DNA of 64,000 nt from Antedon mediterranea (GCF_964355755.1 NC_092672.1:26410501-26474500); one strand, 5' to 3'. Counted from the stretch's first letter, positions 41,601 to 46,815 are shown. The notes: generated by a model not told the origin, from the sequence alone. A program made the numbers and translations.

Positions 41601-44600
41601 TCAACAAAGTGTTTTCCTCTATTCATGGCTAAACTCGATCCTGCCATCACACTTTAATGATTTATTTAGTTTCAATCTTAATTTTCATAACCACAGTACT
41701 CGGAGCGCAAATCAAATACGTATTCCTTTTTTTAAAACTACTTCTTTTAAACATAGCATTAAGTTCACTGGTCCTAAACTTTGGGATAACGTACCAGTTA
41801 ATATAAAAAGTGCTTTGTCTAAGAAGAGTTTTTCTTTTAAATTGAAACGGCACCTCTTATCTAGTTATGTTTAATTATCCTTTCACTCATTGTAGTTTTG
41901 ATATTTAGTCTTTTCGGTACCCTGAATCTAAAAGTCTTCATTACTGTTTTTGTCCTGTTTCCGGTTCCCGTGTTGTCCTGTTTTTTTTTTTTTCATTTTC
42001 TATGGGCTGCCTTATACAAGCTTTGCTTTTTAGGAATGTTGCCCCTCTTATTTCAATAATTTTTACTGCTAATTTTTATTTTCTATGAAAGACAAGAGAA
42101 ATAAATGTTACTTTGATTGATTGATTGATTGAATGGTTGTGCTAAAACATACATTTCCCCTTGTTCGGTTCATAGGAAAGTATCCATTTGATAGCTTTAA
42201 TAGGGGTGTCCCAAAGGAGGAGTTCTACTGTGTACTGTATACTGTTACATATGCTATGTTAACTCACCTAAATCCTATTCTTCAAAGTCCCAAATGTTTT
42301 GTAATATGGAAAACGCATTATGAAGCCTTTTGAATCATATGATGAGTGTGTGATTTCTGACAATTGTCACTGTAAAATAAATATTGGAAGAAATGTAATT
42401 ATGTTTTGGTTTATTATTAATTTTTCAAAAATGTTGTTTAACAGGGTCTTCTAGCGGGGTTTGGCAAAGGCATTGTTGGCACGTTCACTAAGCCTGTAGC
42501 TGGTATGTTTGACCTAGCCTCTGGTACTGCAGCAGCCCTAAGCTACACCACAAGTAGCGCAACCAATCAAATGCCTTCAAAAGTGCGCAAGATACGATGC
42601 TGTGTCAATCAGGCTGGTGTTTTACCTCAATACACAACACATGATTCTACGGGACAGGAATATATGAGAAAGATTAGTGAATCAGAAAGCAAAGAAACGT
42701 AAGTGAAGTGAAATTGATTTTAGGATTTTAAAATAACTAGGACAGCACAATTTTGTTCAAACATTATTAATAAACTTCGGTCGGTCTACACTATCAAACT
42801 TCATGTGACAATAAAATTTGATGTGCCCATATATGGACACAATGATGTAACATGTTTTTTTCACAAGTTTGTACTGCCATTCCTGGTACCACTAGCAGGT
42901 GTCATTCAAAAGATGTGATCATAATGCCACTCTTATAGAATGTGTAATTTCAATTCATTGTAAGATTTCAGAGCCATTTTAAAATGATGTTCTTTTTGTG
43001 CAGTAAATTTATTTTATTTATTTTTTGTTGTTAATCGATAAGATTTGCCATTTTGCTTGCATGTATCATCAACATAATTCATTACTCTTAAATTAGTTTA
43101 TCATATTCAAGTACAAAATCTGTATCCATAGAAACTATAAAATGAATTCGTTATTGCAAATATGATTATTATCTATCTGAATTAAGAAAACAAGGAGAAC
43201 AAAACATAAAAGAACTTAGACAATCCAATACATCTATAATATACAAAACCAACCAACCTCAGATTTTATTTAATTTCATTGTTTTTTTTCAGGTATGTAG
43301 CATTTGAGACTTTAAGAGATAATGCCACAGAAGGAATGCAAGCCTTGATAACCAGTGAATGTGTACACTTTCTTGCCGATTCGGACCCTCTTAACCCGGT
43401 GCTAACGGTCTGGTACTCAGAACTATACCATGCTAACCATCTGAAAGTTGGTGAGTTACTCATCTTAACAACTAATAAAGTCTAGAATAATTGTTATAAA
43501 TATTAAAGAGGAAATTTAATGTGAGAGCAATTGTTGTCTCTTATTGACATCCTATCGTGCATCTCCCAAGTACCCCAAAAATTGCAAGAGATTCCGGCTA
43601 AACTGACAATTTTTCTGGACTGTTTTGGATATGCCAAAACATAGCAATATAAGACATAAATTAACCAAGACTCGACTACTAGTTTCTTTTTAATAACTAA
43701 AGCATTGGTTGGCACATTATCAGTATATTCCATGCTTTGGAAAGTTTCCAAATACATTTTCCCAGTAAGGATCTGTGCGTCTTGTCTGGTTTTGACTACA
43801 TAATTTCCCATCCCAGGGGTGTCCGGTATTGTTGATGAGATAGGTTGACAGTAATCCTGGGGTTTGACTTGACAAGAAATTTCTTCTTGCAATTTCCTGT
43901 ATTAATGTAATTGTTGTATTGTTTAATTAGTACCATTTTTTTTTTTTTGTTGACCATTGATAGAAATTAATAAATTCATGTAGAATCAGTACAGTACTTG
44001 TATATCTCTACTATTCTATCACAGGGCCTAAACATTATGTCGAACTAACAAAACAAGCATATACAGAGGCTGGTGTTAGCCACCCTCATCTAAGTCCAAA
44101 AGAAAGGCCAAGAGTAGGATGTGATAATGAGAATATTGCACTCAAGGTACGTAATGAGAAATGTAGTTGCTTGGTTGCCACTAGGAAGTAACACAAGGAC
44201 GTAAGCACTATGCAAGAGATTTGACCAATCACACGCAATGGATTATTCAAACTGTCGCTTGTCATTGGTCAACTCGTCTACATTCTTGTATTTTGTGCCG
44301 CTAGTGGCATCTAAGCTTTGATGTTGCAATAGTACGACAATAATAAACAAAATAATAAATGTTTATGATTAATTGGGGAGATTATTTTTTCCTTGAGAAA
44401 ATTAACTAATCTATTTAATGGAGCTGAGACCAGGCGTTCAAAAGCCTGCCGTGTAATAGAACCATTAAATAGAATGGTTACCATGCAGTAGAACTAATAC
44501 TGAATGGCACATGATATTCAATTAACCATTTAGAGTAAAAATATGCTCAAGTGTAATTTTTATATTAGGCCAAGTAAACAAAAGTTTCCTGTCCAATATG

Positions 44601-44811
44601 TTGATGTTTGTGGCTTGAATTGTGATGGGAAAATGGGAAGGAAAATAGAATTCCCGCAAGGAAAAGAAACTACTTTTGTACCATGTTCTTAAATCTTTGT
44701 TTTTTTCTTTAGGTTTCTCAACAGATCAATTATGCTAAAAGTAAATTTGAAGAAATGAACCAGATGGTGGCTACTGGTACACAAGATCCTAGTCTTCTGC
44801 TCATTTTATGA
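657..44811 (+). CDS. VPS13D: VPS13D-like intermembrane lipid-transfer protein, C-terminal half (5' end outside window)
   Basis: VPS13 proteins are rod-shaped bridges that move phospholipids between membranes. VPS13D acts at ER, mitochondria and peroxisomes and is needed for mitochondrial size control and mitophagy (family knowledge). I chained 42 exons with GT-AG borders whose phases all agree, about 6,728 coding bases and 2,241 residues ending in TGA at 44,809-44,811. VPS13D rather than VPS13A/B/C is indicated by a UBA domain inside the chain (exon 6946-7127), followed by VAB repeats, the VPS13 C-terminal region and a PH-like end. About 1,690 residues follow the UBA start, close to my recollection of human VPS13D. 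The N-terminal chorein part lies upstream of base 1. The first visible exon begins with two bases of a split codon. The 17-kb intron 18,755-35,852 contains two antisense genes. Confidence 0.95.
860..4205. other. VPS13D introns without recognised genes
   Basis: The introns 860-1521, 1869-2229, 2813-3351 and 3528-4205 contain no ORF with recognisable similarity on either strand. The only structured sequence I see is the 20-bp tandem repeat listed separately. Confidence 0.6.
3037..3262 (+). repeat. Minisatellite, 20-bp unit, about 11 copies
   Basis: The unit is close to taatccaggggtcttcagat. Units run in direct orientation. The middle copies (about 3120-3180) are identical and the edge copies have drifted. 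It is inside the VPS13D intron 2813-3351, about 90 bp before the next exon. Confidence 0.9.
4597..4890 (+). mobile_element. tRNA-Leu-like SINE
   Basis: Begins with an A-box-like gagtggtcgcgcggttaag and a B-box-like ggtttgaggctcac, giving a tRNA-derived head. A body follows with tctcggataaggactataaa, tgtgcactttaaagaaccta and gttaccccggtgta. The same body is found at 33,690-34,035 (+) and in degenerate form at 13,042-13,230 (+), 14,025-14,215 (-) and 24,500-24,610 (-). It lies in intron 4502-5375. Confidence 0.7.
5613..6333. other. VPS13D intron with a cluster of GTCGAC hexamers
   Basis: No gene seen. Five exact GTCGAC palindromes lie within 294 bp (starting at 5971, 6077, 6139, 6152 and 6259) in otherwise AT-rich DNA. 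I do not recognise a known element. Confidence 0.5.
6334..7127 (+). CDS. VPS13D: VPS13D exons with the UBA domain
   Basis: Exon 6334-6478 ends the preceding groove repeat with a lysine/glutamate-rich tail. Exon 6946-7127 encodes a UBA domain of about 45 residues beginning [20 protein letters not shown] and ending near NWLLENATP. The hydrophobic GF loop of helix 1 (L-G-F) and the terminal A-x-N-W-L-L helix are both present. In VPS13D this domain binds ubiquitin, preferring K63 chains as I recall, and it distinguishes VPS13D from the other VPS13 paralogues. A charged, glutamate/lysine-rich linker follows. The donor of the UBA exon is gtccgt, weaker than its neighbours. Confidence 0.93.
6786..6885. 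repeat. Imperfect inverted repeat (fold-back element)
   Basis: The left arm reads from ttattaaaaa through tactttggccattttt. The right arm reads aaaaatggccaaaatgggta followed by T-rich sequence to aataa. The loop is about 20 nt. It lies in intron 6479-6945 just before the UBA exon. It could be a very short inverted-repeat transposon remnant. Confidence 0.55.
7641..18754 (+). CDS. VPS13D: VPS13D exons of the VAB (adaptor-binding) region
   Basis: Nineteen exons: 7641-7840, 8144-8214, 8486-8597, 9814-9906, 10195-10312, 10442-10576, 10909-11062, 11292-11493, 11849-12083, 12820-13002, 13466-13632, 14334-14465, 14718-14862, 14969-15144, 15739-15862, 16377-16606, 17532-17643, 17942-18166 and 18682-18754. 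They encode the end of the groove ([15 protein letters not shown]) and the beta-rich VAB repeats. Hallmark strings are [65 protein letters not shown] and [19 protein letters not shown]. In VPS13 proteins the VAB region binds adaptors carrying a P-x-P motif that target the protein to organelles (family knowledge). The last exon ends in phase 1 and joins the exon at 35,853 across the 17-kb intron. Confidence 0.93.
9036..9345 (+). mobile_element. tRNA-derived SINE with (ATT)n tail
   Basis: The 5' head has an A-box-like gtgtggcgcagtgtgttgga and a B-box-like aggttcgaatcc. The body contains ctgcattatgggagtatgtt and actcatgaaaagggcgctat, and the element ends in an ATT microsatellite. Two further copies occur: a degenerate one at 19,140-19,310 (+) and a truncated one at about 63,676-63,855 (-). 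An ORF-like reading on the opposite strand here is not a gene. Confidence 0.75.
9650..9780 (+). mobile_element. Possible retroelement 3' end with tandem tail
   Basis: The sequence ends in tttgaaataaagacaataca followed by a second atacaa unit, a form common at LINE/SINE 3' ends. There is no coding remnant, so the assignment is tentative. Confidence 0.3.
9975..10125 (+). mobile_element. 3' part of the tRNA-Leu-like SINE
   Basis: Starts near the cccggtgttc motif and contains tgaattgacccttagtgaaa and cacaattcagccctgtaggc, which match the end of the copy at 33,690-34,035. The tRNA-like head is missing, so this is a 5'-truncated copy in intron 9907-10194. Confidence 0.6.
12115..12770. repeat. Long imperfect CAT/CAC trinucleotide microsatellite
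   Basis: About 650 bp of atc/acc/atcatcacc-type repeats, interrupted by an internal longer duplication: the segment around cataaaatatgaacaccaca occurs at about 12,234 and 12,339. It fills most of intron 12084-12819. The histidine-rich or methionine/valine-rich ORFs on both strands here are by-products of the repeat. Confidence 0.9.
13042..13230 (+). mobile_element. Degenerate tRNA-Leu-like SINE
   Basis: Matches 4597-4800 in order: a head with agtgagtggttaagacagt, then ggtttgaggctcactc, tcttctcggataat and aaagaacattgtacattttg. It has many substitutions and small deletions, so it is an old copy. It lies in intron 13003-13465. Confidence 0.6.
14025..14215 (-). mobile_element. tRNA-Leu-like SINE fragment, reverse orientation
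   Basis: Reverse complement of the SINE body: ggggtaaccccctactcgtc, gtactaggttctttaaagta, tacagtttataatccttatc and ttctaccaccagaac appear in the order expected for the minus strand. It lies in intron 13633-14333. Confidence 0.6.
14514..14651. mobile_element. MITE with GCTCTGTCTACA terminal inverted repeats, copy 1
   Basis: Termini are aagctctgtctacactatca and its near reverse complement tgtagacagagctt. Internally, tgatgcgcccattatgg and ccatatttgggcatatcac form a longer fold-back. Related copies are at 18,999-19,126, 25,590-25,718, 40,835-40,981 and a half copy at 42,783-42,850. All are non-coding. Confidence 0.75.
15545..15690 (-). mobile_element. 3'-end fragment of a LINE, reverse orientation
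   Basis: The plus strand reads catgaaggaggcactgattt then caaaaagcaaagcttgtgct. This matches the 3' UTR of the LINE fragments at 26,050-26,095 and 26,680-26,735 and, inverted, 42,000-42,045. No coding sequence is left. It lies in VPS13D intron 15145-15738. Confidence 0.55.
15878..15962. repeat. Perfect 34-bp inverted repeat next to a VPS13D splice donor
   Basis: Arms at 15,878-15,911 and 15,929-15,962 are exact reverse complements, separated by 17 nt. The left arm begins 15 nt after the donor GT at 15,863. The spacer contains the first copy of a 15-bp direct repeat (15,915-15,929 and 16,162-16,176) that flanks the SINE next to it. Confidence 0.9.
15930..16161 (+). mobile_element. tRNA-like SINE flanked by a 15-bp target-site duplication
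   Basis: gagtagggcaaaaca occurs at 15,915-15,929 and 16,162-16,176, as expected for target-primed insertion. The insert contains a tRNA-like part at about 16,023-16,096 with perfect T arm GTGGG/CCCAC (loop TTCGAGT), anticodon stem CCAGG/TCTGG and a loop reading AGT (Thr). The acceptor stem does not pair, so it is not a functional tRNA gene. The first 33 bp of the insert are the inverted copy of the upstream flank. Confidence 0.6.
16690..16960 (-). mobile_element. Probable tRNA-derived SINE, reverse orientation
   Basis: ggtttgaacccatgtc near 16,919 reads as an inverted B box. The far end, ggggattaggccctctatga with cccaatgcagccagc, recurs at about 37,893-37,945 as attaggccctccacggaccc. It lies in VPS13D intron 16607-17531. 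The rest of that intron shows nothing I recognise. Confidence 0.45.
18999..19126. mobile_element. MITE with GCTCTGTCTACA-type termini, copy 2
   Basis: Contains atctacactatcaaactagt, caaaaaagtgtgatgttccc and, at the other end, aaagtttgatagtgtaca. The outer bases of the terminal repeat are eroded. Confidence 0.6.
19140..19310 (+). mobile_element. Degenerate copy of the (ATT)n-tailed SINE
   Basis: Shares the order of the 9036-9345 copy: gcaacattatgggagtacat, gtgctatatgag and an ATT-repeat tail at 19,289-19,309. The 5' head is poorly preserved. Confidence 0.55.
20334..20509. mobile_element. MITE with CAGGGAA termini and TTATA duplication
   Basis: The left terminus cagggaataatttc and the right terminus gaaatttttccctg are inverted repeats. 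TTATA occurs on both sides (20,329-20,333 and 20,510-20,514), a 5-bp target duplication. A related copy at 50,957-51,152 shares nearly the whole body. Length 176 bp, non-coding. Confidence 0.7.
21196..21438 (-). CDS. Small hypothetical hydrophobic ORF (80 aa)
   Basis: Not recognised. The reading contains one clear hydrophobic helix ([20 protein letters not shown]) followed by a polar C-terminus. It lies about 250 bp downstream of the antisense membrane-protein coding region on the same strand and could be its 3' UTR, a separate exon, or chance. There is no splice evidence linking the two. Confidence 0.2.
   Translation of the reverse strand: MVEWPVPFSHLILLVYSTRKPETKLNLALLLNAFSFILSTLLLIFIEILNLGTWYDESPYKSNKAILKLSAGEASEPKFT
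21692..22339 (-). CDS. Unrecognised single-pass membrane protein, 215 aa, antisense inside VPS13D intron
   Basis: I do not recognise the family. Residues about 9-33 form a cysteine-containing transmembrane segment ([20 protein letters not shown]). A positively charged stop (RAKRHSR) follows, then a long acidic Ser/Asn/Glu-rich region, a basic patch ([14 protein letters not shown]) and a His/Asn/Lys-rich tail. The charge pattern predicts a tiny outside N-terminus and a large cytosolic tail. The ATG lies two bases downstream of a good acceptor (ttctcttttgaatag at 22,343-22,357), which suggests a 5' non-coding exon. A matching donor is at 23,384-23,390, just below a TATA box. A 215-codon frame is long for this AT-rich DNA. 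Function unknown. Confidence 0.6.
   Translation of the reverse strand: MFQDCFKHCCIVFAVITAFISVVFTSLICLCIFRAKRHSREDEQSQGNNFIPDDQEDNQSEPRPEINHIVEEDNIPEFRSHIFTEEPLFVNLKNVADLNSQEDEDNNGMYNNGNMCFSHLENSSREEAENSGNAHKLRKAKNRCTKRDKTLQKLAAEILLQKYSICRESLPFSKLKQLDTQIHIHRKSLFGTRHHNKNHNKTTHRHLMEKAETVV
22955..23315. repeat. Three diverged tandem copies of a 115-155-bp unit
   Basis: The block cagtatttaggaaacaagaa, ttcctgtaaataccag and gcccagtcgtccagtaaacc recurs at about 22,960, 23,114 and 23,228 with substitutions and length changes. It lies inside the proposed intron of the antisense membrane-protein gene, just downstream of its promoter. Confidence 0.65.
23391..23449 (-). promoter_or_regulatory. TATA box and short 5' non-coding exon for the antisense membrane-protein gene
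   Basis: On the minus strand TATAAATAG lies at 23,441-23,449. A donor GAAG|GTAAGAT has its exon end at 23,391. This leaves a first exon of about 25 nt if transcription starts some 25-30 nt after the TATA box. The intron 22,343-23,390 would then join the coding exon. The arrangement is inferred from signals only. Confidence 0.4.
23960..24090 (+). mobile_element. LINE 3'-end fragment with (GATT)n tail
   Basis: Ends in ccaaataaattgattgattg and further GATT units. The layout is the same as the end of the LINE fragment at 41,170-42,130. No coding part is recognised. Confidence 0.5.
24140..24398 (-). mobile_element. tRNA-derived SINE, reverse orientation
   Basis: On the minus strand a head with ggattggtggttatgatgct and a B-box-like gggttcaagtcccgt is followed by a body ending in cattaaatatggtt and a T/A-rich tail. 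The ORF covering it is not a gene. A degenerate tRNA-Leu-like SINE fragment follows at about 24,500-24,610 (-). Confidence 0.6.
25291..34486 (-). CDS. PDXK: Pyridoxal-kinase-like protein, complete, 7 exons, 300 aa
   Basis: Pyridoxal kinase phosphorylates vitamin B6 vitamers with ATP in the cytosol. Exons in transcript order: 34486-34397, 32810-32648, 31839-31635, 31063-30915, 30461-30340, 25795-25729 and 25397-25291. Together they give 903 nt with all phases consistent and GT-AG borders. The start is [20 protein letters not shown]. Family landmarks follow: [63 protein letters not shown] and [13 protein letters not shown] with the catalytic-base Asp. The C-terminus has [13 protein letters not shown] and GAVLSF. 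The residues that hold pyridoxal in the human enzyme appear replaced (Ser12 to Ile, the SNHTGY motif to CTNIAY, Tyr84 to Gly), while the ATP side is kept. It may be a divergent paralogue or have changed specificity. It is nested antisense in a VPS13D intron, and intron 5 carries the LINE cluster. Confidence 0.9.
25590..25718. mobile_element. MITE with GCTCTGTCTACA-type termini, degenerate copy 3
   Basis: Contains ttgtctacactatgaaactt, aatttgatgtgcccataata and accatatttgggcacatcac. The right end is diverged. It lies within intron 6 of the antisense kinase gene. Confidence 0.55.
25905..26640 (-). mobile_element. LINE fragment C: 3' end of reverse-transcriptase ORF plus 3' UTR
   Basis: Minus-strand coding remnant from about 26,635 to 26,232, in order [31 protein letters not shown] and [11 protein letters not shown]. 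It aligns in order with the end of the LINE fragment at 41,179-41,874. A 3' UTR with the aaaagcttgtg motif (about 26,078) and a repeated GAAAT tail near 25,905-25,915 follow. It is 5'-truncated, as usual for LINEs, and lies in intron 5 of the kinase gene. Confidence 0.75.
26641..27439 (-). mobile_element. LINE fragment B: 3' end of a different reverse-transcriptase ORF
   Basis: ORF 26,909-27,439 (176 aa) encodes the thumb/C-terminal part, including [40 protein letters not shown] and [13 protein letters not shown]. Its 3' UTR holds aaaaagcaaagcttgtggtg and the tail is aaataaataaatgaaatgaa. It abuts fragment C on one side and LINE A at 27,439-27,440 on the other. Sequence differences show it belongs to another subfamily. 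Confidence 0.75.
27436..28823 (-). pseudogene. LINE ORF2 remnant: endonuclease start fused to reverse transcriptase, 3' truncated
   Basis: 28,823 to about 28,562 encodes the ORF2 N-terminus and the first strand of an APE-type endonuclease ([19 protein letters not shown]). Then, in another frame, the reverse transcriptase starts at [19 protein letters not shown]. The catalytic part of the endonuclease is absent. RT motifs visible are [13 protein letters not shown] (motif A Asp), [20 protein letters not shown] (B), [10 protein letters not shown] (C, two catalytic Asp) and KFLGVSID. The ORF ends by running into fragment B at 27,440. Not capable of autonomous insertion. Confidence 0.8.
29169..29858 (-). 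CDS. LINE ORF1 protein (coiled coil, RNA-binding type), 229 aa
   Basis: The N-terminal basic start is [16 protein letters not shown] heptad-rich coiled coil runs over about residues 55-95 ([20 protein letters not shown]). The RRM-like stretch [17 protein letters not shown] and the downstream [20 protein letters not shown] follow. This is the layout of L1/CR1-group ORF1 nucleic-acid chaperones that form retrotransposition particles with ORF2. The ORF is open from ATG to stop. Confidence 0.8.
   Translation of the reverse strand: MATKPKTRSRPADIESACSNPVDFNNFVHASLKSLLDGQAKIKEDLNQAIGFNSDRIAALEENDIIKANKIGQLEQTVDKLSSTVAKLELEANKSERFSRRNNVRIVGLKEESGEDCVVLARNILIDNFEFSEIPTIERAHRVGPVLPVRPRHIIIKLLSYNSKIQVMKQKNIALQDKQFYVIDDLTLVDYKERKKWKFQVKALYDNGTKLKFSAGKWRTSTGTPYIFK
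31064..31634. other. Intron 3 of the pyridoxal-kinase-like gene, nothing recognised
   Basis: No repeat or ORF I can assign on either strand. Confidence 0.5.
32097..32205 (+). mobile_element. 3' fragment of the SINE seen at 435-590
   Basis: The T-arm remnant and the following T-rich body (tctcggttggagtggctttt, then tcttattctcatagattttc) match 491-590 with substitutions. The 5' tRNA-like head is missing. It lies between exons 2 and 3 of the antisense pyridoxal-kinase-like gene. Confidence 0.55.
33690..34035 (+). mobile_element. tRNA-Leu-like SINE
   Basis: The head is gtcgagtggccgagcagttt. The body shares tctcggataaggacttaaaa, gtgcactttaaagaacccag, gttaccccggtgtact and the 3' part cacaattcagccctgtaggc. 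It is the longest copy in the window and sits in intron 1 of the antisense kinase gene. Confidence 0.7.
34628..34897. repeat. 73-bp tandem repeat (3.7 copies) upstream of the pyridoxal-kinase-like gene
   Basis: Units start at 34,628, 34,701, 34,774 and 34,845 (spacing 73, 73, 71). The first two are nearly identical and the third is diverged. Most units carry gatgacatcatcatcatgaa, containing a TGACATCA motif that resembles ATF/CREB half-site pairs. The array begins about 140 bp 5' of the kinase ATG on its own strand, in the promoter position. Confidence 0.85.
35025..35312 (-). mobile_element. Probable tRNA-derived SINE, reverse orientation
   Basis: Inverted B-box-like gggaattgaacc at about 35,223 and inverted A-box-like ccactttagccaac at about 35,294, with a body containing ggcgataccctactcttttt. 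The spacing suits a tRNA-like head reading on the minus strand. Confidence 0.45.
35853..44811 (+). CDS. VPS13D: VPS13D C-terminal exons (VPS13_C / ATG2_C-like and PH-like regions)
   Basis: Twelve exons: 35853-36022, 36532-36687, 36989-37138, 37493-37627, 38424-38560, 39290-39539, 40045-40209, 40553-40759, 42445-42698, 43293-43450, 44025-44146 and 44713-44811. Conserved stretches are [40 protein letters not shown] and [20 protein letters not shown]. The amphipathic ATG2_C-like segment around [20 protein letters not shown] follows, then a PH-like module starting near KVRKIRCC. This end attaches the bridge to the acceptor membrane or lipid droplet in the family. Splice phases close exactly to the TGA stop. 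The intron 40,760-42,444 carries a LINE fragment, and the intron 38,561-39,289 carries a 278-bp TTAA element. Confidence 0.94.
36080..36240. repeat. Short dispersed repeat with tatcacatgtg and gcctgta motifs
   Basis: Related patterns, each with internal inverted symmetry, occur at about 25,085-25,200 and 30,735-30,800 (for example tatcatatgtgacacctgta and tatcacttgtgatgcctgta). They are probably eroded copies of one small element. Evidence is limited to short motif sharing. Confidence 0.3.
38228..38355. mobile_element. MITE with GCTTGGTTTCC termini, TTAA flanks
   Basis: gcttggtttccactaggacg on the left and tgtgggaaacaagc on the right form inverted termini. TTAA flanks both sides (38,224-38,227 and 38,356-38,359). 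The body tttgaccaatcagaagcaat and its neighbours recur at 44,166-44,318 and 46,697-46,815. Confidence 0.6.
38857..39142. mobile_element. 278-bp non-autonomous Kolobok-type element in a VPS13D intron
   Basis: The element at 38,861-39,138 is flanked by TTAA at 38,857-38,860 and 39,139-39,142. Both ends begin aggacaacttgaccga, nearly the same as the 6.3-kb element at 51,571 (aggacaactgtaccga). Shared internal blocks include ccgtcgccgtcaattgctgt and acgtattaggg. The left arm lacks about 65 bp present on the right, with the break inside a gtaca direct repeat. Non-coding, it would depend on the autonomous element's transposase. Confidence 0.85.
40835..40981. mobile_element. MITE with GCTCTGTCTACA terminal inverted repeats, copy 4
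   Basis: Both termini are well kept: taaagctctgtctacattat on the left and ataatgtagacagagctttt on the right, with the shared body gtgcccaaatatggttttga. A half copy of the family lies at 42,783-42,850. It is in the VPS13D intron 40,760-42,444, just upstream of a LINE fragment. Confidence 0.75.
41170..42130 (+). mobile_element. LINE fragment D: reverse-transcriptase C-terminal half with (GATT)n tail
   Basis: ORF 41,179-41,874 (231 aa) starts in the RT connection region ([17 protein letters not shown]) and continues with [34 protein letters not shown] and [13 protein letters not shown] to a stop. The 3' UTR has tacaagctttgctttttagg (inverted form of the motif in fragments B and C), and the tail is repeated GATT. 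It is 5'-truncated. It has the same coding end as fragment C. Confidence 0.8.
44166..44318. mobile_element. Second copy of the GCTTGGTTTCC-type MITE
   Basis: gcttggttgccactaggaag, tttgaccaatcacacgcaat and ccgctagtggcatctaagct follow the order of the copy at 38,228-38,355. It lies in VPS13D intron 44,147-44,712. Confidence 0.55.
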
Positions 44812-44812
44812 A

Positions 44813-44818
44813 AATAAA
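44813..44818 (+). terminator. Candidate polyadenylation signal for VPS13D
   Basis: AATAAA begins two bases after the VPS13D stop codon. If used, the 3' UTR would be only about 20-40 nt. Longer alternatives may exist downstream, so use of this signal is an inference. Confidence 0.4.
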
Positions 44819-45153
44819 AAAGTTTCATTTACTATTTGCATAAATTAACATCTTTTTGCATCTGAATACAGTACTTTGTATTTTTTTTTACATTAAATCA
44901 ATGGAAAAAAATATTTCTGAAAAAAAAAACAATTGACATAATTATTACAAAACTCACATAGTCTGGTTAAAGTATTCATTTCTTTTATATAACAAAATAA
45001 GTAGATCCTTGTCATTTGATTGGAGGATTGCGGGTCACATGATATTCAATAAATCGCAGAATGGAAATGTGGAAAAAGCACACTGTTAATAATGTTAAGG
45101 GTGTGTTTAAACTTACAACTAGTGTGTGAATTGGAGTTCACTTCCTAGATATT

Positions 45154-45419
45154 AGGGCTGGTACACACAAGGAAAAATGTTTACATATTATTTTTTTAAT
45201 TATTTTCTAACGATTACCATAACAGAGTGAGGAGAGGTGAACACTCCCAATTGAACAACTCTAAATCATTTTGCAATAAACGTAGAGCGCTAATGTACTT
45301 TCTATTAGGTAGGGTTAAGTTCGCCAATGCTAATCGGTGGTTCAAAGTGTATTAGTGATGAGAATTCAAGGCTCCACCCTTGTGAACCAACTGAACAGTG
45401 CTCTAGTGTGTACCAGCCA
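45154..45419. mobile_element. Putative MITE with GGCTGGTACACAC termini
   Basis: ggctggtacacac near 45,154 and gtgtgtaccagcc at about 45,407-45,419 are exact 13-bp inverted repeats spaced as in a small DNA element of about 266 bp. No clear target duplication and no second copy seen in the window. Confidence 0.5.
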
Positions 45420-46696
45420 TCACTGGACTACATATGGTCAATGCTTTTAATTGTTATTCAAGGACTGAATCATTTGAACCTTGTCATATTTATGATATTT
45501 ATTTTAAAATTAACAATGCAATTGACATTTTTTAAATAAGTGATAGATTAAATTTAGGAAAGTTTAAGACTTCGATCAAAACAATTATAAAGTATTAAAT
45601 TTTACCATGGATACTGCCATGCTTTCACTAACCAAATACCGTCTTTATCAATTAACAAAATATATGTTGAATCAACATTTTATTCAATCAAAACCTGTTT
45701 CAACTGGTTTGAACCTATTTGAACCGATTTAGCCCGATTTAGCCTAAATATGTTTGAACTAATTTTATATTTATTTAATTTTAGAAATATTACGATTAAC
45801 CAAAATACTATTTACCGTCATTTTTTTCTTAATTTAAAATTATATATTTTATAGTAAATGTTTGCATTTAAATTACTTGTTCTGCTTCTTAAATGTGATG
45901 CTCGATTTTGTTTACAGTTGCAATATATTCTACTACATTATTTTACCTAGCAATGCTAAATGTCTATATTAAAATATTAAAATCGTTTTATTTTTTTAGG
46001 GTGTTTTTTTTTTTTTTTTTTTTTTTACTGAATTACAGTGTCATGTTTCCACTTACTATAACTTCGCTTGTCATTTGCTCAACACAAATGCATCTAAATT
46101 ATATTGCTTACACTCATTGTCATTACTGTATTTTTTTAATTTTTTTTCAATTTACCGTTGTTATTTCTCCATAATTTTACATGCGGATAATGTAGCAATG
46201 AATAGGAACATGTACCTATTGAATTCAAATAAATTATTAATCTGTTTTTAAATTATCATAACGTTTGATATCATAGTATCAAGGTTCGCTATGATCTAGT
46301 AGTTATGATGACTGCCAATTCGACTAGAAGACGAAACAAAACGAAATTAATTTCCTATTTTGGTACATTATTGTTACCCTTTGTTTTTTATATTACTCCT
46401 GGACAATCGTTTTTATAACTTGGGAAAAATTATTTGTATGTGCTATTATTATACATTAAGCTTTAACATTATTATAACAATGTTTTACTTTTTTGCTATG
46501 CATCACTTTATTTTTTTTTTCTTGGGTTCGAAAATAATTGTATAGGATAAAATATGTAAAGTTTGAAATTTAAAGAGAAATATTAATAAAAAATATATTG
46601 TGATTTTATGTATTTTTGTCGATGAATTCTATATTTTTGCATCGTCGTATATTACGTTCGCAGTCTCTCTGGTCCGGAACGCAATTTTGGTACGGG

Positions 46697-46815
46697 TTAG
46701 CTTGGTTCCCACTATAACGCAACGCAGGGACGTAGACGCAACGCAAGACTAATCGTGAATTATTGATCGCTTGTGATTGGTCAAATGTCCTTGTGTTGCG
46801 TCCTAGTGGGGTTGC
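46697..46815. mobile_element. Third copy of the GCTTGGTTTCC-type MITE
   Basis: gcttggttcccactataacg, tgattggtcaaatgtccttg and tgcgtcctagtggggttgc. The left part repeats acgcaacgca-type motifs. It is intergenic. Confidence 0.55.

Noticed and set aside
43503-43892. Minus-strand 129-aa ORF in a VPS13D intron
   Set aside because: No recognisable domain, no splice or promoter context, and the reading is AT-rich intron sequence. A chance frame is the simplest explanation.
45327-45539. 70-aa ORF starting MLIGGSK
   Set aside because: Overlaps the right end of the inverted-repeat element 45,154-45,419 and has no recognisable homology.
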